Source of the DNA: Brachycybe producta
Taxonomy: Eukaryota; Arthropoda; Diplopoda; Playtdesmida; Andrognathidae
DNA: 64,000 nucleotides
Direction: 5' to 3'
Assembly: GCA_036925085.1 (NCBI GenBank)
Contig: JAUPFP010000041.1
Span: 1,580,001 to 1,644,000 of the forward strand
This document shows, piece by piece, positions 25,401 to 33,590 of this stretch. The number at the start of each line of letters is the position of its first letter. Position 1 is the stretch's first letter. Both the position numbers and the translations under genes were made by a program. Under the pieces are notes generated by a model that was given only the letters and a program-made list of their open reading frames with translations, ran no database searches and was not told the origin of the DNA.

Positions 25401-26700
25401 CTGAAAATATTGAGTTAATACTTAAATATAATATTGAAACTATTGACAAAATATTGATTTAGTATTTCAATTTAAAATATTAATAAAAGTCAATTTTTAT
25501 TTTTGTTTATGTCCTTAACTTGATTCCGTATAATTCATCTAAACACATTTAATTTGAATTCATTTAGGTGAATTATACGGAATCCAGTTAAGGACATGAA
25601 CACCAAATAAAAATTGACTTTATTATTAATATTTTAAATTGAAATATTAAAATCAATATTTTGTCAATAGTGTATATATTATATTTAAGTATTAACTCAA
25701 TATTTTCAGATTATTAACTGAATAAATTGAATTCTACATTGTTTATCCCTATATGTTCATTCCTTTAAAATTTGTGTTCATCCATATTAATATAGTGTTC
25801 ATCCATATTAATATAGTGTTCATCCAATTCTATGTGCTTTCTGTGTCAGGTTTTAGAGTTACCCCCAATGTTCATCTTTTTATCCTGACCCCGTCGGCGA
25901 GGCTCCAGTGCTCCACTGAAATATTTGTTATCAAAATATCCCGATTCGTTCCGTTCGGATGTAGTGTGCTACATGCTTTAAGGATACTTTCATTTTTTTT
26001 CTCATCAAAATAAACTTTTTATAGATAAAAACTTTTAAAAAAAAAATATCGTCTACTAAATTAAGTCTCACTTAAAAAGCTTATTTTGAAAGATATCAAC
26101 ATAAAAATACCCTTAATTGATTGCGCTTTCCTTCTAGTTGTTAAAACCGAAGTTTCACTTCATTTTGCACCTGTGTAAAACGGAACAAACAAACAAAGAA
26201 TTCTCACGGTATTATCATTCTTCATAAAAATCATAATACAACAAAACTTATGTGTACAAGTTGCGACCAATAAATGAACATATCAATGAGAATAATTTAT
26301 CAAACAAAAACAAAAAAATGATACATTTCTTACTGACATCTTAACACAAACAGACGATACAACGGACGGCAACATGCCCTTATTAGGAGGTCGGTGAAAC
26401 AAGGCAAAGAATTACGGTGAAAAAGCGAGTAAAGCGTGAAGAAGTTTGGGTTTAAGAAGAAAGACCCGACGTCATTCACAGCAAACGTGAGATAATGCGA
26501 GTGAGCACGTGCCAAACACATGCTCTTCATTTTTCACTTCTTCTTCTTCTCAAAAATGAAAGCGGAAAAGAACGGGGGGGGGGGGGGTTAGTTAGGTTTC
26601 GTCCGTATCTCACCTGGTCCAGACATTCCTGACCTTTGGCCTTTGGATCTACTTTCACGTCCAAGTTCACACAGTTCGGCAAACTGACTAAACACCACAT
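9577..26700 (-). CDS. MYLIP: MYLIP/IDOL E3 ubiquitin ligase (FERM + RING), six coding exons
   Basis: Six exons join in frame to 474 codons (the human protein is about 445): 26614-26700, 19048-19238, 16742-17006, 15569-15741, 9863-10358 and 9577-9789. All have GT-AG borders and matching phases. The first is [18 protein letters not shown]. The FERM domain covers about residues 1-300, with landmarks [55 protein letters not shown] and [22 protein letters not shown]-terminal C3HC4 RING follows (C419, C422, C434, H436, C440, C443, C450, C453), ending in FVYLP. In vertebrates this ligase ubiquitinates LDL-receptor-family proteins and is membrane-associated through its FERM domain; the insect counterpart is Dnr1. 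All RING ligands are present and no break was seen, so it looks functional. Introns 1 (7.4 kb) and 4 (5.2 kb) are packed with repeats. Confidence 0.95.
10575..10779. mobile_element. Short hairpin MITE in MYLIP intron 4
   Basis: Ends TAGGCTTGCCACCT and AGGTGGCAAGCCTA are perfect inverted repeats. Further pairing continues inward through the 'cctccgaatggagga' type segments, so most of the 205 bp can fold into one hairpin. No coding capacity and no exact target duplication seen. Confidence 0.7.
10780..11445. other. MYLIP intron 4, no recognised feature
   Basis: Non-coding DNA between the MITE and the LINE fragment. Nothing beyond short AT-rich runs was recognised. Confidence 0.35.
11446..12124 (+). 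mobile_element. 3' fragment of a non-LTR retrotransposon (RTE-like)
   Basis: The plus strand encodes the part after the catalytic motif of a LINE reverse transcriptase: [68 protein letters not shown] at about 11986 and a TGA two codons later interrupt it. The same frame then continues ([14 protein letters not shown]...[12 protein letters not shown]) to a true end near 12121. A simple GATGAT/CATCAT tail follows to about 12155, typical of RTE-type 3' ends. The fragment is 5'-truncated and dead, and lies antisense in MYLIP intron 4. Confidence 0.8.
12184..12561. mobile_element. PIF/Harbinger-like MITE, left end missing
   Basis: Closely similar along its length to the complete element at 24202-24611, with the same internal 'gatagt/actatc' inverted words and the same right end (AAAACGAGGCT followed by TAA). 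The left terminal repeat is absent and the copy starts just after the LINE tail, so it is truncated. Confidence 0.7.
12565..13300. other. MYLIP intron 4, no recognised feature
   Basis: AT-rich, no gene or repeat boundaries recognised. Confidence 0.35.
13302..13640. mobile_element. MITE-like repeat, first of two copies
   Basis: Begins CAGACTAGAATAGAACAC and contains words such as ACATTCGCGAAAATTTC, GAACAGAACA and TGTTCTCTTTTATAGTCT that recur, in part inverted, at 30733-31020. The terminal parts are imperfect inverted repeats around 'tagaacagaacac'. Boundaries are approximate. Confidence 0.55.
13675..13742 (-). mobile_element. tRNA-derived SINE head fragment
   Basis: On the minus strand the sequence reads GCTCAATGACTAAGG, then GTGGGTTAGATCCTGGC. 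The second resembles a tRNA-type B box (GGTTCGANTCC) at the expected distance from an A-box-like word. It is too degenerate to be a tRNA gene. Probably the same class as the SINE copies at 49.4 and 59.1 kb. Confidence 0.45.
13750..14990. other. MYLIP intron 4, mixed repeat debris
   Basis: No gene. Contains a CT-rich microsatellite (about 14052-14078) and a 'ggggcgggctgacagggctc ... gggcccggg' motif at 14598-14665, typical of hAT-type MITE ends; a matching piece follows the Tigger-like element at about 15290-15350. No full boundaries or target duplication could be fixed. Confidence 0.4.
14997..15226. mobile_element. pogo/Tigger-like MITE
   Basis: Ends CAGTAAAACCTTAGACTGCG and CGCAATCCCAGGTTTTACTG form inverted repeats, flanked by TA on both sides (14995-14996 and 15227-15228). 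This is the layout of pogo/Tigger DNA transposons of the Tc1/mariner superfamily. At 230 bp it has no transposase and is non-autonomous. It contains a (CT)n run. Confidence 0.85.
16010..16390. repeat. Dispersed repeat, copy 1 (AACCGGTT-rich)
   Basis: Shares ordered words with 45440-45655: GTTCCCAATAT, TTTGC..AGCACA, GAATCTAC, CCTATACTGGCGAA.TGGTTCTA. Class unknown. One copy is in MYLIP intron 3, the other in ZNF341 intron 10. Confidence 0.6.
17205..17590. repeat. Foldback element in MYLIP intron 2
   Basis: The left arm (aaggagcgagta...tacaagtatgtagctttttaaaagcattta...aaaactcaa) and right arm (ttgagttttg...aaatgcttttaaaaagctacatacttgtac...ctcctt) are inverted repeats of more than 60 bp around an AT-rich loop. 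A related arm-like piece follows the small hairpin at 21509-21612. No protein is encoded. Confidence 0.7.
17700..18379. other. MYLIP intron 2, AT-rich
   Basis: Low-complexity A/T-rich sequence. 'cttgagcaatatt' near 17737 and 'ggaaccctagggtttcgca' near 17915 look like parts of an old MITE, but no pair of ends could be matched. Confidence 0.35.
18380..19030. mobile_element. PIF/Harbinger-like element beside MYLIP exon 2
   Basis: Perfect terminal inverted repeats (TGCCTAGTTCTCACAACCTT at the left, its complement at the right), flanked by direct TAA copies (18377-18379 and 19031-19033). A 3-bp TWA target duplication is the mark of PIF/Harbinger transposons. 651 bp, no transposase. Its right end lies only 14 nt from the splice donor of MYLIP exon 2. 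Confidence 0.85.
19550..19690. repeat. Dispersed repeat shared with 47280-47400
   Basis: Ordered matches such as GTCTGTTGGGCC, TCCTGAGTTC.TTTCAGTGC and TTTTCAGGGCA appear here and between the two purine-pyrimidine arrays at 47 kb. Class unknown. Confidence 0.6.
19700..21090. other. MYLIP intron 1, no gene recognised
   Basis: AT-rich with short simple repeats (a CT run near 20390, T and A runs). Nothing coding or structured was recognised. Confidence 0.35.
21095..21420. repeat. MITE-like repeat (GAGCACGA words), copy 1
   Basis: Contains AACGAGAACGGGACGAGAAC, GACAATATTTTGGCTTGTGC and inverted ATGGGACGAGCACGACACGA. The same words recur at 23540-23690. The arrangement suggests an inverted-repeat element, but its ends were not resolved. 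Confidence 0.5.
21509..21612. repeat. Short hairpin
   Basis: CTATTTTCGAAAATAACTGA and its complement form arms of about 40 bp around 'aagcaagtgattccgaatcactcac', which is itself partly palindromic. Likely the core of a small foldback repeat. Confidence 0.65.
22323..22405. repeat. (AGT)n microsatellite
   Basis: About 27 uninterrupted copies of AGT in MYLIP intron 1. Confidence 0.95.
22917..23123. mobile_element. MITE-9 family, copy 1
   Basis: A 207-bp palindromic element with ends ACAGGCAATTAGAAATCGGG and CCCGATTTCTAATTGCCTGC, flanked by the 9-bp direct repeat ATTGGGGAG (22908-22916 and 23124-23132). Long terminal inverted repeats (about 75 bp each, including CCGCCCTTTTTATGACG) surround a short centre with TGACGTCA, a CRE-type palindrome. 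No coding capacity. See the copies at 34664, 59607 and 59845. Confidence 0.9.
23540..23690. repeat. MITE-like repeat (GAGCACGA words), copy 2
   Basis: Shares AACGAGAACGGGACGAGAAC and ACAATATTTTGGCTCGTGCT with 21095-21420. Shorter copy with unresolved ends. Confidence 0.5.
24202..24611. mobile_element. PIF/Harbinger-like MITE, complete copy
   Basis: Ends AGCCTCGTTTTCACG and CGTGAAAACGAGGCT are perfect inverted repeats, flanked by TAA (24199-24201 and 24612-24614). The interior has many inverted GATAGT/ACTATC words and TGTGACGTC. 410 bp, non-coding. A truncated relative lies at 12184-12561. Confidence 0.85.
24615..25375. other. MYLIP intron 1, no gene recognised
   Basis: AT-rich. A 'cagtgacc' word repeats around 24620-24740 (gtcactcagtgaccc, attgagtgacct, tctactgacct), but no element boundaries are clear. 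Confidence 0.35.
25380..25731. repeat. Very long near-perfect palindrome
   Basis: The left half (from TCAATTTAATCAGTTAATAA) is matched by the reverse complement of the right half (to TTATTAACTGAATAAATTGA) nearly base for base, centred at about 25555 in the segment 'aaacacatttaatttgaatt'. Arms are about 170 bp with few mismatches. It is AT-rich and non-coding. A transcript through it would form a long hairpin. Confidence 0.85.
25767..25830 (+). repeat. Short tandem repeat, 21-bp unit
   Basis: Three copies of TTCATCCATATTAATATAGTG, the last incomplete. Confidence 0.85.
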
Positions 26701-27412
26701 GATCGCTCTTTTTTTTTTGTCCGTCCTTACGCTACGACTCCATATATATATTATTTAGAAAAAAAAAACAACAGAAGAAAAACTGCGCAATCCTTAACCT
26801 TAGCGGGTTCTTCTACGTATATTAAGATGCCTTGATCTCAATCAATGAAAACAATTCTTGCATATTAGATTCCGAATAGCTAGGAAACACATCTTAATGT
26901 ATAGACCTACAACACCAAACTTCTACTATGCGTCCTCTAACGTCAAACTAACAGCGAAAAATGAAACACCTTCCGGTACTCTGCTAAGAAGCCTACAGTT
27001 CTTTTTATTCTAAGCGATTGGGGACTTCCATTTGCGCCCTTCTCTTGTGACATGCGCAATACATTTAAAAGTGCTCTTTTTTGTTGTTGTAGCGACATCT
27101 ATTGAATAAAATGTATAACCAACAAACCCGATCGTTTTCAAAAGTTCTCCGACTGTCGGCGCTGCGATCGTATACGGTTTGAAAATGGTTTTAAAGTTTT
27201 AAACGGTTTCGCCCAGATGAGACACTGCGAAGTCAAATAAAAAATAAAACTGCACGGGCAAATGTAGGCAAATATATACAAAATGCAGCCAATTTCGTGG
27301 CAATATCTTAAAAAAATAAACATTTTATATATAAGTTGTCTGAAATTTAGGTTTTTCCAACTTTCTACAAGAAAACTTTTTTGCCTTTTTCAAACTGTCA
27401 TAAAAAAGTTAA
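26701..27412. promoter_or_regulatory. MYLIP: Region upstream of the MYLIP start codon
   Basis: The MYLIP ATG lies at 26700-26698 on the minus strand, so promoter and 5' leader should be here. The segment is AT-rich with poly-T runs. No TATA box at a convincing distance and no recognised element was seen. An untranslated first exon further right cannot be excluded. Confidence 0.3.
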
Positions 27413-27420
27413 TTTTTAAA

Positions 27421-28369
27421 CAGGGACGTCATTTCAGTTTTTTTCAGGAGGGGGCAAAACCTGACCACCTTGTCAATTTATTTTACAAAGCAGGTGGGGA
27501 TATCGGGGGAGGGGGGGGGGAGGGAATCGAATATTCAATATATCATATTTTTATTCCAAATTTCTAAAAAATTATTTGAAAAAACCCTAAAATGCAGAAA
27601 CTGCAGAAACTCACATAAAAAGACACAAATCAATGTGAAATTGCAGAAACTACAGAAACTTATTTAACATAACTCAAATGAATGAGTTTCTGCAATTTCC
27701 CATTAATTTTGGTTGTTTTAAATACGTTTCCGTATTTTCTGCAATTTCCAATTAATTTGGGTTGCTTTAAATACGTTTCCGCATTTTCTGCAATTTCCCA
27801 TTAATTTGGATTGTTTTAAATACGTTTCCGTATTTTCTGCAATTTCCAATTAATTTGGGTTGTTTTAATTACGTTTCTGCATTTTCTGCAATTTCACGTT
27901 AATTTGGGTTGTTTTAAATACGTTTCTGTAAATTCCAATTAATTTGGGTTGATTTAAATACGTTTAATTCTGCATTTTCTGCAATTTCACGTTAATTTGG
28001 GTTGTTTTAAATACGTTTCTGTAAATTCCAATTAATTTGGGTTGATTTAAATACGTTTAATTCTGCATTTTCTGCAATTTCACTTTAATTTGACTTATTT
28101 GAAGTGAATTTCTGCCAATTCGTACGAGATTCTGCAGTTTCATCTCATTCAAAGGCGTTATATAAAACACCATACAGTTTTCTGCAGTTTCTGCGTTTTC
28201 TGCATTTTAGGGAGACCCAATTATTTGATAGTTGATATTTTTTATTTATTTGTTAAAGTTCATGTTTAACAATAGGTTCAAATGGACTGACATGCATATA
28301 AAAGTTGTTTTTCGGGGGGGGGGGGCAAATGCCCCCCCCTGCCCCCCCCCCCCCCAAATGACGTCCCTG
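27421..28369. mobile_element. hAT-type non-autonomous element
   Basis: Ends CAGGGACGTCATTT and AAATGACGTCCCTG are perfect inverted repeats, flanked by the 8-bp direct repeat TTTTTAAA (27413-27420 and 28370-28377). An 8-bp duplication and CAGGG ends are typical of hAT transposons. Just inside both ends are long G or C runs. Much of its length is a second element (27579-28218) inserted into it. Confidence 0.85.
27579..28218. mobile_element. Foldback element with internal minisatellite, copy 1
   Basis: Nested in the hAT-type element and flanked by the 9-bp direct repeat AATTATTTG (27570-27578 and 28219-28227). Ends are CCCTAAAATGCAGAAACTGC and CTGCATTTTAGGGAGACCC. Between them runs a degenerate tandem array: a roughly 50-56 bp unit (TTCTGCAATTTCCCATTAAT, then TTGGGTTGTTTTAAATACG) repeated about eight times. 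Two 94-bp higher-order copies are at about 27897-28084. Non-coding. Confidence 0.8.
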
Positions 28370-28377
28370 TTTTTAAA

Positions 28378-29339
28378 GATATCATCATGAATTCATGATA
28401 TACAACTTTAGCATTATCGCCAACTCTTCTACTTTCTAACACACTTTGAATTTTTTTTTGTAATGTTTCTCTTGAAAAACCTAAATATTTTTCAAAACCA
28501 AAAGGTGGGGGTTCAGACCCCCTATAGAACATAATCCGGAGAGACAAAAACAAAATAAAAATCTATTCAGTTAAGTTAAAAAATACGTAAACTGCAAGAA
28601 TACTAATGCACATATACGAGTAGCCTCTACACGTAGAAAAGTGCATTGTTATTCTGCGTCAGAAGCGCAATTAGCAGACGTCGTCCTCAGCTAGATAAAC
28701 TATAATGTTACATTTTTCTTCGACTTCCCTTTCTTATAAGTTCTGGTGAGCAACGCAAGCCATGTGAACGTGTAACAATTATTTATATTTCGTAAAATAG
28801 TGGCTCATGCATTTCCGTTTATTTTAAAATGTAATAATTATGTATTAAAATAATAAATTTCGCTCTTGAATTTGAGGAAATTCCCCCTTTTCCTAGAATC
28901 TGTTGGTGTCCATGCATTTGTAAGCACGACATGCCCTATAGTTATGGCTCTGCTCAGACACACAAAGCTTAGAGGCACAGAAATTAAACGCACTCCTAAA
29001 TGTAATGTAGGTCCTATACTGGTACATTAAATGATTTCTTTTAACTAGGGATGGGCCATTCGAATCCCACGAATCTTGAAAAAGATTCAAAAACTCGAAT
29101 CTTCGCCGCTTTTTTCGTTTTTCGAATCCTAACCTAAAAAACAACTTTGGTAAAATTAGTTTTAACTCCATTGACGTCCAATAGAACGTTTGCTAACAAA
29201 AAACGGCGATTGTTGTAATATCACCTTGTAGCGACCCTGAGTGCCACACCGTTTTTTTATTAATTTAATATGTATTTATTAAATATTAATTTAATATTTA
29301 TTTATTAAATATTAATTTAATATTTATTATTATCGGGAT
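28378..29339. other. Intergenic, no gene recognised
   Basis: AT-rich. 'gggatgggccattcgaatccc' at 29047-29067 resembles a hAT-type terminus, without a matched second end. ATTTAATAT repeats at 29265-29335. Confidence 0.35.
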
Positions 29340-29344
29340 AGTGA

Positions 29345-30461
29345 CATTTGCCCTAAATCCACTTGCCCTAAAACCATTTACCCTAAAGGGACATTTGCCT
29401 TAAGAGCCTACAGTGAAAAAAAACTTACAAAAATCTTCGCATGTAGGCGCTTCTGTAGCTGTGACGTCAACATGTGGCAAAAAAAATCAATTTTGATACA
29501 CTTTTGTCCGCCATTTTCTCTCTTATCGATGGATAAAAGTGGGTATATTTTAATAACGACTCTTTTTTGGGTAAATATGCACTACTGAAAAAAGGAAGAG
29601 CAACCTTTGATCTACAATGGTGAGTAATTTGAGTCGTATACAATTAGTGGTCAAATTTTAGGGTACTATGAAACTTATTGTTAGTGGGAAGTTTGATCCT
29701 ATAAAATGTATAAACGGAGGAGCGTTTGTCGCCTATGGGATTTAACATGAGCTAAAAAAATACGAGATTTTAAAATGAAATTAAAAATAGAAAAACTAAT
29801 TATAAACTTGTACCAACGTATCACTAGATGAGCAATATTGTTATGTACATATTGCAATTTGAATTTTGAAAATCACAATTTTTGTTGCAGAAAACAAAAC
29901 ATTTGTGTGAACCATGTATTTTTAAATAGGAATTTAACATGGGCTAACAATACGAGATTTTAAGCGAAATTAAAAATAGAAAAACTAATTATAAATTTGT
30001 ACCAACGTATCACTAGATGAGCAATATTGTTATGTACATATTGCAATTTGAATTTTGAAAATAACAATTTTCGTTGCAGAAAACAAAACATTTGCCTGAA
30101 CTATGTATTTTTAAAATAGGAATTTCTCTTTCTCATTGGTTTCAATGGCTTAGCTGTGGGGCGCCACTAAACGGCGAAAAGTGGAACTGTAATTGTCATC
30201 TGCTAATATTCAAAATGGCGTCACACATATAGGCTCTTAAAACCATTTGCCCTAAAAGAACATTTTTTGTTCTCTCTTTTCATACGGTTTAGTGTCTTTC
30301 GGTGAAGTATGTTAAATAGGTTTTTGCGCGCCTGCAGCATACAAAAACCACCCATTGACGTGAATTTACACTACTGATTAGGGCAAATGTCCTTTTAGGG
30401 CAAGTGGTTTTAGGGCAAATGTCCCTTTATTGCAAATGGTTTTAGGGCAAATGACCACGAA
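29345..30461. mobile_element. Long-TIR element with TTTGCCCTAAA sub-repeats
   Basis: Both ends consist of reiterated, inverted CATTTGCCCTAAA-type words over about 75 bp (left 29349-29405, right about 30377-30458). The interior holds a tandem duplication (29741-29932 and 29933-30124, 192-bp period) and no ORF of note. The class is not recognised and no target duplication was identified. A related internal piece (GGGAATTTAACATGG...) occurs near 63230. Confidence 0.65.
29741..30124. repeat. Tandem duplication, 192-bp unit
   Basis: The two copies share TTTAACATG.GCTAA, TACGAGATTTTAA, AACGTATCACTAGATGAGCA and GTTATGTACATATTGCAATT with few differences. They form most of the interior of the long-TIR element. 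Confidence 0.85.
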
Positions 30462-30593
30462 TGGGAGACATGTCTGCTTGCCTACCTTGGTGACATTATT
30501 GTCTTTGGAAAGCAATTTGAAGAGTTGCTAGATCACCTGAAACAGATTCGAACACTAAGAGATGATCCGAATTTAACTGGGGTAATATGTTAA
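30462..30593 (+). pseudogene. Ty3/Gypsy reverse transcriptase scrap
   Basis: The plus strand reads WETCLLAYLGDIIVFGKQFEELLDHLKQIRTLR... to a stop at about 30593. This matches the Gypsy RT catalytic block (YLDDIIVFS..feeHl.HL..vf), but the first catalytic aspartate of YLDD is glycine, so it could not catalyse. No other pol domain is nearby. It abuts the right end of the long-TIR element. Confidence 0.7.
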
Positions 30594-30732
30594 GTTGGTT
30601 CCAGTGTGAAGCACTAGCATATTCGGTACTCTAATAATGTATTTTCCTAATAGCTAGTCCCAAACTCCAATCCTAATTGTCCTTAAAATAATGCCTTCAT
30701 AGAATCTTAAATCCAGGTCAAAAGGTTGGTCC

Positions 30733-31020
30733 AGACTAGAACAGAACACTGTTCCTGCACGGTGTGGACAGTTTTTAGAACATTTCTCTAACAAATTTTG
30801 TTGGCTGTTCCGTCCAGCACCTATACAACAGTTGTTGGTTTTTGTGTGTGATGTCCGTGCTTGGACCAAGAGTAGTTTGGACGTCTTGGCAAACATTTCC
30901 CTAACATCAAGTCATTGGCGGTTCTGTGAATATGTTCTGTTCACATTTGAACACTGGCTGCAATGAACGTGTTCTTTCGAAATTTTCGCGAATATGTTCT
31001 ATTACGTGTTCTATTCTAGT
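30733..31020. mobile_element. MITE-like repeat, second of two copies
   Basis: Starts CAGACTAGAACAGAACACTG and ends with CGAAATTTTCGCGAATATGT, GTGTTCTATTCTAGTC. These words are shared, partly inverted, with 13302-13640. The two ends are inverted repeats around 'agactagaacagaacac'. Confidence 0.6.
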
Positions 31021-31324
31021 CAGAACCGATACGATCAGAACCAATAGGAAGATTTAATAAAATGCAATGCCAAGTCTTGGCTGACATTGCAAACTATTTT
31101 CTTCGAAACATATGTATTTCTAAACAAAACATGATAGAAACCATTTTGGAAACTGGAAACAAACATAAACATGTCTTACTTCAATCACTCATCAATCAAA
31201 TTACTCAGCAAACTCTAAGCGAAGAATGCAATTGAAGAACATGAGACAACTTGGAATTCTAGAAAAAATATATAAATTCAGTTATAAAACAATATTTTAA
31301 GTAAACTTAAGACTATCTTCATAC

Positions 31325-33039
31325 CTTTTCAGTCATTTTAGTCGCAAAAAGACAAGCAAGTGTAAGAAGAGCTGCTACTGTAGTTGAAGCCCTACTTGAA
31401 ACTTTATAAGCATCACTCCAATAACTGCAGAACTCGTTAGAATGAGATAAATAAAGTTTGATACTACGAATGTGTTAAAGCAGATAATAAACGTGGCCAT
31501 TATTAGGCCAAACAGCTGGTGTAGGCCTACAGCGTCAGACATTAATAGATATGCCTTAAAGAGGGTTGTTACTGTCGTTGCTGCAATCGGCCCTCCACTT
31601 CCTAAAATTGAATCTAACGACACTGTCATTTGCCTTAGACGGATGCAGATTGCTTGAAAGAAATATATAAAGAGAAGCATGGGCATAATCATGTTAGGAG
31701 TTACGTAAATCCCAAACGTAAATATAGCTTGTGAGCTTTTGACATCGACCTCCTATTTTTACCAGCTTATAGATGGTGTTTTCTGTGACTCGTTTCTTCT
31801 CCTGATTGCGTGGTGAGCACACGAAGAAGATCTGAGTTACAGAAATAGCTGGATGGAGTTGGATTATGATCATCCTCCTGCATGGGGGTGAAATCGATGC
31901 AGAAGGATGGTGGCCATCCTTCTCTCTGTCGATGCTGATGTACATCTTCACCAATCTGTTATTACCGATAGAAGATGTAGCTTCTTCAGGATCGCATGTC
32001 TCCAGCCTTATGATGTCTCCGGCCTCTGTAGAGAAGTGATTAGTTACCGAACATAGAGACAACGCTGTTTTCCATTATAAACACTTTTTATTCATCCTAG
32101 CACGGAAACACTTAGTTTACAAAGATGAATATTGAATATCAAAGGTGCGTCCTCATGTCCATGATGTGGTACGGAAAGATTCAACGTAATACAAATTTAG
32201 AGCAAAGACAAGGACGAGGAACAAAGAGGAACATGGTCCTTTTATACCTTGGACTTGTGTACACCTACGAGGTATAACCAGGTCCAAGTGACCATGGTCC
32301 TAAGTGTATCACTCCGCCACTTCGATGTGCATCAGAAGTGTGAAGATAGGTGTCAGAGAGGAGGGAGGGACAAGCAGGAGTTGTTTACCCCCCAGGCTAT
32401 GGTTTTGGCGGGAACGGGAGTTGCTGGGTGTTACAAGCTACACTGAAACCGTTACCGGTGAAGTCCTGAAGATAAAACTTTGCAACGAAAAATGCAGGTA
32501 CTGTTAACATTATAAAAGTAAAAACTGTTATGCATCCCTTATAAAATAATGTTACCGTAGTGACGTAAATCACTATCCAAGCGAATGTCTAAAGTTTTGT
32601 TGATTTGACGAAATGTCTTGAAAATCTGCTACCATTTGGATGAATAACATGTTAAGATAACCAAATTAATATTAGCATTTAACGCAAATAATGGCGAATA
32701 GGTTGCAGTTATTATTTTCTCAATTTCGTCCGGAACTATGAGACTGTAGTTGGTTATGGCGGTGTATGGCATTAAGACAGTCACTGCGAAAACTAAAATC
32801 TTATAAGCAACTAAATTCAATAGCCAGTACGATGCCTGATTTGGTAAGCTACAAGGTTTGTTGTTGTCATTTCGATATGTTATAGGAAATATGGCTGTCC
32901 ATTGCATAATTTTTCCGAAATTGTTAAATGCGTTGTATACCTCGTGAAAAGTTTCATGTCGGTTGTTTTCGTCTTCTTCATCAAATCCGACTTCATGTGC
33001 ACTAGTTGCATTATATGAACGAAAACCTGTTTGCTGCAT
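31325..33039 (-). pseudogene. Gustatory-receptor-like (Gr/GRL) gene, inactivated and split by a solo LTR
   Basis: From ATG 33039 the frame reads a Gr-type N-terminus: FGKIMQWTAIFPITY, first membrane segment about residues 71-92, second about 112-132. It then meets TAG at 32629-32631 (...CYSSKW*). The same frame continues with a typical loop (QIFKTFRQINKTLDIRLDS) to a stop, after which a second frame carries the next segments (LTVPAFFVAKFYL, NGFSV). A 706-bp LTR (31730-32435) interrupts here. Removing it with one AGCT copy leaves the frame unbroken (NGFSV|AIFTFGIYVTPNM). Then come RLRQMTVSLDSILG, LHQLFGLIMATFIICFNTF and, after another frame change, DAYKVSSRAS...FATKMTEK up to a donor at 31325/31324. 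The TM7 exon with the usual TYxxxxxQF was not found. Grs are seven-pass ligand-gated channels of invertebrate sensory cells. Confidence 0.7.
31730..32435 (-). mobile_element. Solo LTR inserted in the Gr-like gene
   Basis: On the minus strand it begins TGTAACACC and ends GCTCACA (TG...CA), flanked by 4-bp direct repeats AGCT (32436-32439 and 31726-31729). Inside are a TATAAAAGG promoter-like box (about 32238-32246) and a downstream AATAAA signal (about 32084-32090), the order expected of an LTR. No internal retroelement region is present, so it is a recombined solo LTR. Its orientation equals that of the host gene. An open stretch within it (stop at 31694) matches nothing I know. Confidence 0.75.
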
Positions 33040-33590
33040 TGCGTTTCAAGAGATAGCAATAATAATGAAAATTACGTTTTGAAACCCAATCACGGAAATA
33101 GAAGAAACAGGTGAGAAACAGAAATCGATACAGTATCAATCTTAATGAGATAAGAGGTTTATACAACTGAAACATCAAAAAAATTACACATTCACATATG
33201 TGTTAAAATGTTTAAAATAAATTGATAATTCATGGAAGTTTCATACCAGGTACTAAATTCTAATGTTAATCTTTACAAGTGTCACGTATGATATTTAAGC
33301 CGTGTGAGTAACCCATTCAAATTAGGAATCGCTCGCTGCTCGTAGTATTTAAACTCATAAAACACAGAATTTAATTACAAATGTCTACTGACCAGTTGAC
33401 ATGAAAAACAAATTAAAGCAATTAAAATATATTTGTGAAATTACTAATTACAAGTATTACGAGATAAAAAGTACCAATGTACCAATATTATAAAACGAAT
33501 ATACTCAAAACCGGTGAAGTATTTATAATATGTATAAAAGAAAGAAAAACAATGTGAAGTTGACAGCACGAATTCCGTAAACTGCCTTTT
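33040..33590. other. Region upstream of the Gr-like pseudogene
   Basis: AT-rich, no gene or repeat boundaries recognised. It would hold the former promoter. Confidence 0.35.

Noticed and set aside
27680-28090. A CRISPR array
   Set aside because: Units are degenerate, there are no unique spacers of constant length, the context is an animal genome, and the array lies inside a transposable element with target duplications.
32589-32632. A 44-nt intron in the Gr-like gene that would remove the TAG
   Set aside because: GT and AG are present, but joining there makes a TGA codon at the junction and loses the loop peptide typical of Grs. A nonsense mutation fits better.
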